Below are positions 1 to 11,287 of a DNA stretch of 64,000 nt, piece after piece. Under the pieces are notes generated by a model. That model was not told the origin of the DNA. It saw only the letters and a list, made by a program, of their open reading frames with translations, and did no database searches. Position 1 is the stretch's first letter, and the number at the start of each line of letters is the position of its first letter. This DNA comes from Vigna angularis (Eukaryota; Streptophyta; Magnoliopsida; Fabales; Fabaceae). Position numbers and translations under genes: made by a program. Location: assembly GCF_016808095.1 (NCBI RefSeq), contig NC_068972.1, positions 5,593,001 to 5,657,000 on the forward strand. The letters run 5' to 3'.

Positions 1-2702
1 AATATAAGACCCTGGAAAATAACGTACGCTAGAGTACGCGTGGCAACTGGAGATCGAGACACCCCAACAAGTACGTGGCAACCGCAGAGCGCGACACTTC
101 ACCTACGGACGCCAGGTGTCACGTCGCATGGAGTCTGGAGTAAGGAGCGCAGTGCAGTTGCGTGTTACTCTGAGAACGCGACACTTCAACAACGGACGCC
201 AGGTGTCATGCCGAGGGGAGTCAGAAACCAGTTAGTGGAAAACAGGTGTCGGCTGAAGAGGGGATGTTCGTCCTCGACTGTGGAGCCAAATTTGAATCTC
301 AGAAGAGTCTACTCCACTCTCTGCATTCACTTTCTTCCTTACCAAAACTCTGACCTTTCTTCTTCTCCACCTTCTCTCTACTGAAACTTCTCCTTTCTCT
401 TCTCCGTTCTCGTTTCAGAAACCGTAGAACCATTCCTGGTGTCGTGAGCTTCAATCTGAACCGAACAGAATTGGGATTTGAGCTGGTAAGTTCTCGTCTC
501 TAACCGTTCGACCATTTAGTTTCATGCGAACCCAAGTTCTGGTTGCATGCATGGGTTGTAGGTTTGAGTTGTTCTGATTTTGGTGTTTTAGATTAAGTGA
601 AAGTTGTTGAGCGAAACCTGAGGGTAGAACGCTGTTAGAGGTCGAACTAAACCCTTGCATTTTGGGCGAACACTGCTATCCAGGTAAGGGAAGCTTATTA
701 AATTTAATTCGTATGTTTGTCGTGTACTGTATGAACATTATGTGTGTCGCATGAAATATGAACTGTGTTATTTGATTGTTGTTATATGATCATAAGTATG
801 AGTTGATATGAGTATTTGAATATATGAAATATATATATGTATGCTGAGAAATGAGTAAATGTAAGTGAAACTTGAATATGAACTTCTCTATGATAACGTA
901 CGTCCGACATCAAACGGTTCTTGACCGTTTGGTGTTCTAGTAAAACTCTTTGAATTGAAATACTTTCATTCGGGAAGATTTCTGGTCGAGGTTGAACTGT
1001 GTCGACCTACTGTGTCGATCACCCTGGTGACTACAGATCATCCATCTGTGTCGACCTACTGTGTCGATCACCCTTGTGACTACAGATCATCCATCTGTGT
1101 CGACCTACTGTGTCGATCACCCTGGTGACTACAGATCATCCATCTGTGTCGACCTACTGTGTCGATCACCCTTGTGACTACAGATCATCCATCTGTGTCG
1201 ACCTACTGTGTCGATCACCCTTGTGACTACAGATCATCCATCTGTGTCGACCTACTGTGTCGATCACCCTTGTGACTACAGATCATCCATCTGTGTCGAC
1301 CTACTGTGTCGATCACCCTTGTGACTACAGATCATCCATCTGTGTCGACCTACTGTGTCGATCACCCTTGTGACTACAGATCATCCATCTGTGTCGACCT
1401 ACTGTGTCGATCACCCTTGTGACTACAGATCACCCATCTGTGTCGACCTACTGTGTCGATCACCCTTATGACTACAGATCATCCATCTGTGTCGACCTAC
1501 TGTGTCGATCACCCTTGTGACTACAGATCACCCATCTGTGTCGACCTACTGTGTCGATCACCCTTATGACTACAGATCATCCATCTGTGCCGACCTACTG
1601 TGTCGATCACCCTTGTGACTACAGATCATCTCTCTGTGTCGACCGACAGTGTCGAGTAACCTTGATTAATACAGGTCGTCCATCTATTTGGTAATTGGTT
1701 CTATTCTGTTTTGGAACGGAGTAAGTTCTTCGGTTTTGTTCTCCACGGTTGTCCTCATTATGAAGGGGGCTGAACGTTCGTCTCCTTTAAGAAAGTGGAA
1801 CATGGAATGAAAATGTAATTAAGAGGATGAATTAAGATGTGTGAACACTATATTACATGATTATATGATTATGGAATTTGGACGAGCGTTCCAGGGTGGA
1901 ACGTCTCATAATGTTGGATATTAAATTGGTAAAGTATGACTGTGGCTATTGCTAATGCTGGCTTGGTCCATCCTGATATTCCGTGATACTCATCTTCATG
2001 TAGAGGAGAGTAGTTCATGTGTGGGAATGGCGGGAGGTCCTTAGTCCATAAGTTAACATGGGCGACGTAAGAACGGACTAACCTCGAGTGGCAGCTGTTG
2101 AGGGTCTCCCAGTTATTACACCACTCGGGTGCAAGGACGCCTGTAGCTACACAGATTCATACAGTCCGGACGGTCAGTCTAGTATCAGGAATTGAATGGA
2201 GTTAAGGGATTGATTTAATTATATGTTGTGAATTATTTGATATGTTTGATGTATTATGAAATTAATGATTTTACTTGAATTAAATTCAATAAGCTTACCC
2301 TGTGTTCTCTTCCTTGCGTTGTCGATCGTTTCTGTACGTCTGTCCTGTCCTTGCAATGATCATCCGTCTGGATGTGAGCAGACGGTGGAGCGTCACTAGA
2401 AGAAATGCTAGAAGAAGAAAATTTGGAGGACGCGACTCTGGTGGACGTTGAAGTTAAAGCCGAGCCCTAGATCGCTCGCTCATGTATTTTAGTTTCGCTA
2501 AGTTTATTTTGTGGACGTCGGTTATAGTTTTGTAAGGCCGTTCGTCCCTGAACTCTTGTATGTTTTTAACGTTCGTCATTTTCTGTATATTTTGGCCATT
2601 CGACATTTAACTCTCGTTCGGTTTTCCTGTAAGACTGCACTGTTTATTTGCTTAATGTAATAAATTCTGATTATGGTAATTACTATATTTTGGGATGTTA
2701 CA
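1..2702 (+). mobile_element. LTR-like repeat, 3' end (truncated by window edge)
   Basis: A long non-coding repeat ending in TGTTACA at 2702, the CA-type terminus of an LTR. A second copy lies inverted at 61415-64000. Blocks that match between the copies include the outer 700 bp (CCAGGTGTC-containing motifs), a block near 2020-2180 with the phrase ACTCGGGTGCAAGGACGCC, and the last 400 bp. The reading frame at 40-384 has a similar counterpart in the other copy, but this reflects DNA conservation; no retroelement protein is recognisable. No primer-binding site follows position 2702, so this is a 3' LTR or a solo LTR, not a 5' LTR. The size suggests a Ty3/gypsy-type element with long LTRs (inference). 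Confidence 0.7.
997..1682 (+). repeat. 49-bp minisatellite array inside the LTR-like repeat
   Basis: About 14 head-to-tail copies of a 49-bp unit containing CTGTGTCGACCTACTGTGTC and GACTACAGATCATCCAT. Starts of the motif CTGTGTCGACC are spaced exactly 49 bp from 997 to 1634. Units are nearly identical (G/T, C/T or A/G changes such as CCTGGTG against CCTTGTG), and the last unit is degenerate. There are no spacers between units and no palindromic repeat-spacer pattern, so it is not CRISPR-like. Confidence 0.95.
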
Positions 2703-5700
2703 ATAAAAGATAACTAAATTAAAATTGCATTCAAAATAAAGAAAATTGGATGTTTTCCTTAGATAAAGAAAATTTAAACAAGCATTATAAAAGAGCAAAT
2801 AGAATAAATATATTTTTTATTATAAACTTAAAATATAACTTATTTATATTAAAAATATTTATTAATTATAATTTACTTTATATTTCTTTATATAATATAT
2901 ACACATATTAAAATATAACCCTTTTATCTTAGGTATAATAGACATAATTAAAAAAAAAATGCCAGTCTCCAAGACATTATTTTATATAAGGTATTAAACT
3001 TGTTTTCCTTTATTTTCATTAAACATTATAAACCATGCGTATTTCTTTTATAAATAACAAGAATTTTATTAAAAGTCAACTAAATTTTGAAAATTGATAA
3101 TAAATTGATCGGATATTTCAATAGCGTTTTTCAACTGACCAATCACCGACCGAATATTCATAGAAATATTCAAGAGAAGTTTAGCAATAAACATGATTAT
3201 ATCGTGTTTGGATCGATATTAGCATGTGATTACCAATAAGCTCCTCAAACACTCCTATAAATATAGATAGTGGTAGCAAATGTCATAAACCCGTAAAATA
3301 TTTCTCTGAGAGCGACAAAAACATAACATTAAATTAAACATCGAAACATATTTTGTAGATACATTTTCCTGACTAACTAGAAGGGAAGACAAAAGAAGAA
3401 GACAACAATTCAGAGAAGGAGATTTATAAAATTGTCTAAGTCTCGAAAAAATATATAATCTTATTTTAAAAATTGGACAAAAGTAATATAAAATAAATAT
3501 TTATGTTCTATAACACTCCATATATGCTCCTTTTCATTAAAGTTTTTTTTATTTTGTTTAACTTTCACTTTTACATTTAAGATAGCCTTATTTTTTATTT
3601 AAATTTGTAATTATAATGTATAAATGAAACAAATAAAAAAATATTTTCATAAAAAATATGAGAATGAATAGAATTTATTAGATTTTGTGTTTTCAGAAAA
3701 TATTTAAATCACGCTAAAAAAACATAAGCGGGAGAATGTGGAGTAATACAACAGCATATCTATAACCTTGCAAAGGAATCTGACCTTATTTAATTAAAAC
3801 GAATGCTTCCGACAGCATTGAATATATTAAAAAAAAACACAATAAATAAGGAGATAGGGCAAATTTTAACAGAAGAAAGAAATTGAAAGTTTGAAACCTT
3901 TGGAAAGTCCACCTTAAGAAAAGGAAGAATTGGAATTTAGCATGAATGAGGACGTGAAAGAGGAAACGTTCACTGTATTGTTGGTCTTGGAATGAGCAAA
4001 GGAACGACGTCGCTTTCTCCTTCTCCTACCCCACACCAAGAAATTGTCTACTTTTTGAATCTCCAATTTCAAATCAAGAAGATTCACGGTAACTGCCAGA
4101 GGGACACTTCCAGCCATAATTCACCCACATTTCTCATTCAATAATATATAAATATAAGAGGTTTAGGTAAAACCATTTACATATACTAAATAAAATTCAT
4201 TCATTATCTGTAAACTTTATTTAAGAGGCTGCTGCCACCTTTTTAGCCAACTAGTTTGCTTTCGCTTCGTGCTTTTCATTTATTCAAAACAGAGGCATGC
4301 AGCACCACTATCACAATTTTTTTTTAATTACTATAAATATAGAATATATAATAAAGTTTTTTTTTTTTAAATCTTAAAAAGTTCCACAGTTTGTTTGACA
4401 TTTAGATAGTGGAAAAGGGGTTTCTTTCGTGTATAATGATGTTGGCTGTGTTTAGACAGAGAGGATGTGTGTTGGATATTTTAATAAAAAATATTTTTTT
4501 AATAACTTTTTTATAATGTATGTGATGGTATGTAGTGGATCTGTTTTAAATATTTTTTTAAAAATAAATTCAATCAAATTAATAAAATAGAAACACGTAA
4601 TTTATTTTATTGTTAAAAGTTATTATGAAAAATTGCTAACACATCCAAATTAAAACCCGTTTCAAAATCATAGTAATTGATTTGCTAATGTTTTTTGAAT
4701 AATTTTAATATTTTCTATAAGTTTATTAGACATTTTATCTAAATGTTTTCATTTAAATAAGAAATAGTCGCTAAACTATTTGTGTATTAATTTAGAATAT
4801 ATTTTATTTGAATGATTGATTTTTTGCTCATTAATGAAAAGTAAATCGATGTTAATAATAATTAATTTGATTATTGATAAAGTTATCAACTTGGCTTTGG
4901 CTAACGCTTGCCGCCTTGTTCCTACCACTAATTATTGATAAAGTAAGTCAAGGATTTGTGTACCAACCGTGTGTTCACTGTTCATTTCAAACTAATTCGA
5001 GCTTCAAAATGGTCAAATGCTACCCTTTTTAAGTCATTTCACTTAATAATCGATTTGATCATTTAACCACTATAATTATTTTCTAAAATTATTTATACTA
5101 TGTATGTATATATATTATATACTTTATGACTATTTTTTAATCTTCACGATTTCATCAATTCATCAAACTTCTAACGTTTCATAGAAATTTTAATAAAATA
5201 ACATAATTTTTGTTTTCAAATTTTTTTAAAAATAGTATCATTTTCACTTCATTGAAAGGTTAAAAGATAATAAAAATGTAGAAAGTTGGAAAATTGAATG
5301 ACAGCATGAGAAAAAATTAAAGATGAAGTATACTTTTTTGTAGACTGTTGATAAAGTATAAATTAAAAAATTATGATTTTTTTTATTCAATTGCTTATTT
5401 AGCATCTACGAATATAAAATTTTTTGTTAAAAAAGTTACTAATAACACTCTTAAAATATGGAAAGAATATGAATTAATTGATTGATTGATTGATAAAAAG
5501 AAAAACAACATAAAGAAGAGGCAGCGAGGTCATGAAACAGATCAGCAATACACAGAACACAATGATGACAATTAATTAATATATTAATTGGTAAAAGTGA
5601 AGAAAATTAAATGCACAGTAAAGACAAAAGTATCTCTCTCTAACACGGGTAAAAAAGAAAGTGTCTAGGTTCATCCTCTTGAACCAGTCTCTATCAAAGG
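2703..5700. other. AT-rich intergenic stretch
   Basis: No gene recognised. It is strongly AT-rich with many A and T runs and a short (ATTG)n tract near 5478-5492. The only frame worth a note is 3914-4117 on the minus strand (listed separately). Confidence 0.6.
3914..4117 (-). CDS. Possible small ORF, unknown
   Basis: A 67-codon frame that starts MAGSVPLAV and contains a basic run (RRRRKRRR) at about residues 31-38. A TATA-like stretch lies at about 4141-4156, some 25-40 bp upstream of the ATG on the minus strand. I recognise no family. It could be chance, or the first exon of a longer gene. Confidence 0.15.
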   Translation of the reverse strand: MAGSVPLAVTVNLLDLKLEIQKVDNFLVWGRRRRKRRRSFAHSKTNNTVNVSSFTSSFMLNSNSSFS

Positions 5701-5706
5701 AACCCC

Positions 5707-5866
5707 TTTAAATATAAAATCCCAAACTCATCGTTTTTGAGCAACCCAGGTTGTCTGTTACGATCAGCATCAATCAGAGTAAGAAAGCAAGTTCACAATT
5801 TGGGCCTCCTTCAATTACCCATCTGCCCCTCCTTCTCCACTAACTCAACCTTTTCTATTTTATAAA
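5707..5866 (+). promoter_or_regulatory. Candidate core promoter of the ATP sulfurylase gene
   Basis: Two TATA-like boxes precede the start codon at 5910: TTTAAATATAAAAT at 5707-5720 and TTTATAAA at 5859-5866. The upstream one leaves room for a 5' leader of about 160 nt; the downstream one would leave only about 20 nt. Which is used cannot be told from sequence. Confidence 0.35.
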
Positions 5867-5909
5867 GCACATTTTAATAAGGGTCCTCAACACAACACAA
5901 CTCACTTCA

Positions 5910-8900
5910 ATGGCGTCCATGGCCACTTTTTTCACCCAAACCTCCTTTCCCTCCCATTCTCTCTCAAAAACCTTCGACACCCATTTCGCCACTGCCCCGA
6001 AAGTCAACTCCTGTGTCAGTTTCAGGGCGAGGAGGCAAGTGGGGGTGCGTGTTTCGAGCGGGTTGATCGAACCTGACGGAGGGAAGCTGGTTGAGCTCGT
6101 GGTGAAGGATTCGGAGAGAGATTTGAAGAAGGGCGAGGCGCTGTCGTTGCCAAGGATCAAGCTTTCGCGAATCGACTTGCAGTGCGTTCACGTCCTCAGT
6201 GAAGGATGGGCCACACCCCTCAAGGGCTTCATGAAGGAAGCCGAGTTCCTCCAAACGCTTCATTTCAACTCGCTCCGACTCGACGATGGCTCCATCGTCA
6301 ACATGTCGGTGCCTATCGTCCTCGCCATCGATGATGAACAGAAGCATCGGATCGGGGATAACAAAAGGGTAGCTCTTTTCGATTCCAAAGGAGACCCTGT
6401 TGCCATTCTCAATGAGTAAGACACTCACACATCTGCCCCTCGTTTATGTTTATATTATATCATGCTTTGATTCCATGCTCAATTAGCATGTTTTTGTGCC
6501 TTGTTCTTTGTGGTTTTTAATTTTTCTTCTTGTGCTTAGTTCATCAATAATCAAGTAGGAGGGGAAGAAGGATTTTTATATGTATATTTTTTATTTAATT
6601 AGAATGTACTTACGTGATTTTATATTTTTGACACACTGTTATTCAATCAGAAATTGTCATTGTGTTGACTTGTAAATAACCGTGTTAGTAGTCCTAATAA
6701 GTGGTACTCAGATTTCTTATTGATTATTTGAGTTTATGGGAATCATACTCTTATTATTATTTTTTACAATGGTATGAGAAAAATATGAAATTAAGAGTAT
6801 TAACTGTGAAGAGGTACACTAGTGGTACAAAAAAATTGCTGTGACGCAATGGTAGGTTGTTGTGCGCTTCTCATATATGTAGGTGTGATTTGTTTCTTGA
6901 GCTATGTGCAGTTTAAATGTCAACTATTGAGAACTGAAGTTTTCGTGTGCAATTGGATTTAATTCATACCGGGAAAGGGGGAGTTGCGAAAATTGGGGAC
7001 GAATTTGCTGGGAATTAGGATTTCCGTATATGTTTTTGTTTCTTTGGTCAAATCCTGTTCGTTTTGTATTGTGATGCTATTGGTTGAATAGTCCATCACT
7101 TATACAATGCCGTAGTGGGATTTGAGACCGTTTCCACTACTGTCGTTTTCTCCACTTTGTTGATTTTCTCATCATTATTTTCATCCATGTCGATCCAATC
7201 TTATTGAGGTTATAATATTGTTCTACTTTCAACTTGGTGACTTCTATTGGAAAAGTTAACATAAGAAGATCCAGTCGAGGATATGAGAATTTCTATAGTT
7301 TGCTGTAACTATAAAGTATTCAATAGATATTGTGCTTGTACGGACATATGTATATGGCTTTGCCGATTTCCGTGGTCCCAGAATACACGACAGCAGATTG
7401 TAGTTGGACTTTCTTGTTCTAAAATATCCCTGGATTAACAGATTTATTCAGGCTTCTTAGGTTTGAAAGCATGTTGGTATAGGTTCCTGGACAATAAAGT
7501 TTGCGTGCCTTATCCATTTGACCCGTATTAAGACAGTGCTGTCCAAAAGCACGTACCTAATTCAGATATTCAAGTTAACATTGATACGAAACCTGAGATA
7601 ATATGGCTTGACAAAGTTCTAGGGACTTGTATTATGAATATCATTAGGATTCTTACACTTAGGATGTGTCAAATGTCAATAACACAATCATTTCCCGATT
7701 AATTTGGTCTGCTATTACAGTTGAAGTTGATGCTTTGAACAGCTTTATATGTGCGCATGTTAGTAATATCTGTATGTGTGATTTTTATTTATTCTACATT
7801 CCTTCTCTTTAACTGTTTTATTATCAGCCATTCCTATGACTTATATTTTTCTTTTGGTTATTTCAGTATTGAAATTTATAAGCACCCTAAAGAAGAAAGA
7901 ATAGCCCGAACTTGGGGAACCACTGCCCCTGGCCTACCTTATGTTGAACAAACAATAACCAATGCTGGAAATTGGTTGATTGGGGGTGACCTAGAGGTCA
8001 TTGAACCTATCAAGTACAATGATGGACTTGATCATTTTCGGCTGTCCCCTGCAGAACTTCGTTCAGAGTTTACAAGGCGCAATGCTGATGCTGTTTTTGC
8101 CTTCCAGCTCCGGAATCCTGTTCACAATGGCCATGCTTTGCTGATGACCGACACCCGAAGGAGGCTTCTTGAGATGGGCTATAAGAATCCTGTTCTCTTG
8201 CTTCATCCACTGGGAGGCTATACCAAAGCTGATGATGTCCCCCTTGACTGGAGAATGAAACAACACGAAAAGGTGTGTTTACTAAACCCATTTACTTTCT
8301 TTGCCTTTTCTATTGGATTTTAATAATCCCGTTGGTTTGCAAATTTTCTTCACACACACACTGACTGCAAAGATGCCCGTCTTCCTAATTAGCATTGTTT
8401 CTTTCAACAGAAAAACTCAGCTCTATCAATCTGTTTTTTGTTTAGGTACTGGAGGATGGTGTTCTTGATCCAGAGACAACTGTTGTATCTATATTCCCTT
8501 CTCCCATGCACTATGCTGGACCCACAGAGGTGCAGTGGCATGCAAAGGCTAGGATAAATGCAGGGGCTAACTTCTACATTGTTGGTCGTGACCCTGCAGG
8601 CATGAGCCATCCAGTTGAGAAAAGAGATCTGTATGATGCTGACCATGGGAAGAAAGTATTGAGCATGGCACCAGGATTAGAACGACTGAACATTCTTCCT
8701 TTCAGGGTAATTGAGATTGAGAATTGCCTTCTCACTGATGTTGAGTGAAGTAAAAAGTTCACTTGGCCTCTTCGATGTATGCGGTGATGATCATTTTCAT
8801 TCTTTTGCAGGTTGCTGCATATGACAAGACTCAGGGTAAAATGGCATTCTTTGACCCTTCAAGGCCTCAGGACTTCCTGTTCATCTCAGGCACAAAGGTA

Positions 8901-9122
8901 TGTTTATTCTCAGAATACCAAACCTTGGAGTAGATGTTCTTGCTGGTTGAATATTATGTTAACAAGGGTTACTTGCATTTTCAGATGCGTACACTCGCAA
9001 GGAATAAAGAAAGTCCTCCAGATGGATTTATGTGCCCCGGTGGATGGAAGGTGCTGGTTGAATATTATGATAGCTTGGTACCCTCAAGCAATGGCAAAGT
9101 GCCGGAAGCTGTTCCAGCTTAA
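5910..9122 (+). CDS. APS1: ATP sulfurylase, plastidic (sulfate adenylyltransferase)
   Basis: The enzyme makes adenosine 5'-phosphosulfate from ATP and sulfate, the first step of sulfate assimilation in plastids. The five-exon model is 5910-6415, 7867-8272, 8446-8706, 8811-8897 and 8985-9122. All introns are GT-AG and the frame is kept, giving 465 aa, the usual plant length. Residues 1 to about 50 are rich in Ser, Thr and Arg ([20 protein letters not shown]...), as expected of a chloroplast transit peptide. The nucleotide-binding motif [10 protein letters not shown] is at about 249-258, followed by [17 protein letters not shown] and [13 protein letters not shown], all typical of the family. 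The C-terminus lacks an APS-kinase domain, as in plants. The first ATG is used; it alone gives the transit peptide. The numbering (APS1 against paralogues) is less certain than the function. Confidence 0.97.
6243..6263 (+). promoter_or_regulatory. miR395 target site in the ATP sulfurylase mRNA
   Basis: In plants, miR395 directs cleavage of ATP sulfurylase mRNAs under sulfate limitation (established). The stretch starting GAGTTCCTCCAAACGCTTCA in exon 1, over the codons for E-F-L-Q-T-L, pairs with miR395 (sequence from memory) along about 20 nt. There are G:U pairs at 6250 and 6257 and a mismatch at the last base, opposite miRNA position 1. The central cleavage region is paired. Confidence 0.8.
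8941..9069 (+). repeat. 18-bp direct repeat shared by intron 4 and exon 5
   Basis: TGCTGGTTGAATATTATG occurs at 8941-8958 inside intron 4 and again at 9052-9069 inside exon 5, 111 bp apart. Both copies read L-V-E-Y-Y in the frame of the gene. It looks like a local duplication of coding sequence into the neighbouring intron. Confidence 0.9.
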
Positions 9123-11287
9123 TGTTGTATCATAATGTATATCTCATGATGATTGGGAGAAACCTTAAGCTTACATATTCTCCTTCTAAAGGCCATATAT
9201 TCCTCCAGGATCCTGTGGTCCAATCTCTCTAATAATAATAATGAAAAGTTTGGAGAGGCAGAAGCACATACAAATTGCCTCTCTCTGTATGTATGGCATT
9301 TACTCACCTTTTGCACTTGCAGTGCAATTGAGCTTGCCAGCTTTGTAATATAATCTGGTTGTGCTGATTATTTGGTTGGATAGTTTTCGTTTACAACACT
9401 TTATTTCATCGTTGTTTTAGTCGTGCGGTCCTTTTTATCAATTTAAAACTCACTTCAACCAAAAATTGATATTATTACGCACATAAGATTATTCCATAGT
9501 AATTGGTCCATTATTCTTAGGCGTCACTTACACATTATTACAATTACGTTATTTATGTAAGTTACTGGCGGACCTGGGTGGACATTTAAACCTTTTATTT
9601 TTTTCAAATTGCATGAAATTATATTAAGTATTGCGTCCCTTAAATTTATATATTGACTCCAATGTAAGAAGGTGTAAAATCATATTTGTGTAGTGATAAT
9701 GTTTATTAAATAATTTGTTCCCACTATTTCCGGTTGTGCGAGGAGTTTTTAAACATGAATGTGTGATTCTTGGACACCTGGGATATTTAGCAAAACAAGA
9801 TGGAAAAATTGGTTAGTATTTGTGGCGGGTCAAATGCATTAAATTGTCACAAACAGTTATTACACTAACAAGAATGGGAAAATTAAAGAGCATAGATCTC
9901 CAAATTCAAATATTGAAAAAAAGAAGTGTATTAATACATGTGACAGAATTTCTGCATATGTTCACACGACACATACCTAGGAGAACAAATGTAAAGCACA
10001 CGAGAGTGTTATTGTGAAAATGTTGTCCTTTATTCTTTACTTGCTTTGAAGGAAAATTTTCTGAAAAACCCACAAGGAAATGCAGTAGGATAGGACCAAG
10101 TAAAGAATAAAGGCACCCACATCACTTTTAAAGCACAGAATATGGATACAATTTAATGGCCTCCTCGAGAAATCTTGATCACAAATTATAATCCCAAATA
10201 CAATATCTCACTTTTATTAACACCGCCCACTCTAACTAACTTTCCTTATGCTAGTTATAAATGGACAGCTATATTAGTTGACAGTTGAAGAGAATGAACA
10301 TTAATAGATAATATGCATTACAATTAGCTGCTATGAGTGTAATAATTGATAATGGGGTCTAAGACAAAAAGTGTAAATTTGTAACGATTATTAAAAACAG
10401 TTGACATTTTAAGAATTGGCAATCCAAATACTTAACCAATAATCATGTTTCACACTTCTAAAGTGAAATCAGTTTTAAAAAGTTAAACAGTAAGAATGTC
10501 ACGAAAAAACTTTAATACTGTTTCGAAGGAATGGCAAAAGCAAGACTTATCATGTAGACTATAAAGTGAGTAGGTTAGATTAGAAGGATAGCACACTTAA
10601 GCATACAGATATCACATTCTTTTAATATTAAAGAGTGTTATCAATCATGAAATATCAAAGTTTACTTCAGACTGCAACCAAAAGAAGGAATACTGCCGCC
10701 AAAAATAGTTACTTTAGAATAAGTTTTAAATTTGTCTCTCGCAATTTACTCAGCTATCAATACCAGTGTACCATGGACAAGGCAATCTCAGCCTTCTAAA
10801 ATTTCCAACCACACCAATTGAACTCGATTTACATATTATACGATATTTCAACCATTACTGCCCCTAGCGCAGCCTGCAAACTCCTTTCCCCATTTTGATG
10901 ACCCCAAAATTTCAAATTAAATACACTAGCTATGGACTACTCAATCAAAATCCTCAGCAAGAGTACAAGGCACTGTCTTTCATTCCTTTTGATCACCATA
11001 ACAAAAGAAATTTAAGTAGAAACCATCAAAGCCATTATTTCAATCGAAAATCATTTCACAAATTATTTGTATAAAAATAATGATTTTTCACTAACTGCGT
11101 ATGGATTTTCAAGAAGAACTTGTCGGCCCAACTGAATATTAACTAATATTTTAAGATAACAACAAAATTAATTTGCATAACAACTTTGCTTTATCATTGT
11201 CCCTACTTCCATCTCTCAAGCATACTGATTCCTTATCCAGCCACATCGAACTATTTTTATAATCAATTTACACGAGGTATTAAACAC
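9123..11287. other. Convergent intergenic region (APS and MED31 3' ends)
   Basis: It lies between the 3' ends of two convergent genes, so both 3' UTRs are expected here. The APS 3' UTR probably runs to about 9360, and MED31's lies just below 11288. Short frames such as 9820-10017 show no family resemblance. A 17-bp inverted repeat at 10027-10113 is listed separately. Confidence 0.6.
10027..10113. repeat. Perfect 17-bp inverted repeat (hairpin)
   Basis: CCTTTATTCTTTACTTG at 10027-10043 and its exact reverse complement at 10097-10113 enclose 53 nt. It could form a stem-loop. The loop and outer flanks do not extend the pairing clearly, so a miRNA precursor is not well supported. It might be a small element remnant or an RNA 3'-end structure. 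Confidence 0.6.

Noticed and set aside
40..384. 114-codon ORF at the left edge with a counterpart at 63644-63910
   Set aside because: Similarity follows from the shared LTR-like DNA; composition and context are non-coding.
997..1682. CRISPR-like repeat array
   Set aside because: Units abut with no unique spacers, in a plant retroelement; it is a minisatellite.
5964..6428. 154-codon minus-strand ORF in ATP sulfurylase exon 1
   Set aside because: Shadow of the coding strand; no family resemblance.
8934..9122. Alternative start of ATP sulfurylase exon 5 inside intron 4
   Set aside because: The open frame arises from the duplicated LVEYY segment; the acceptor at 8984 gives the conserved protein.
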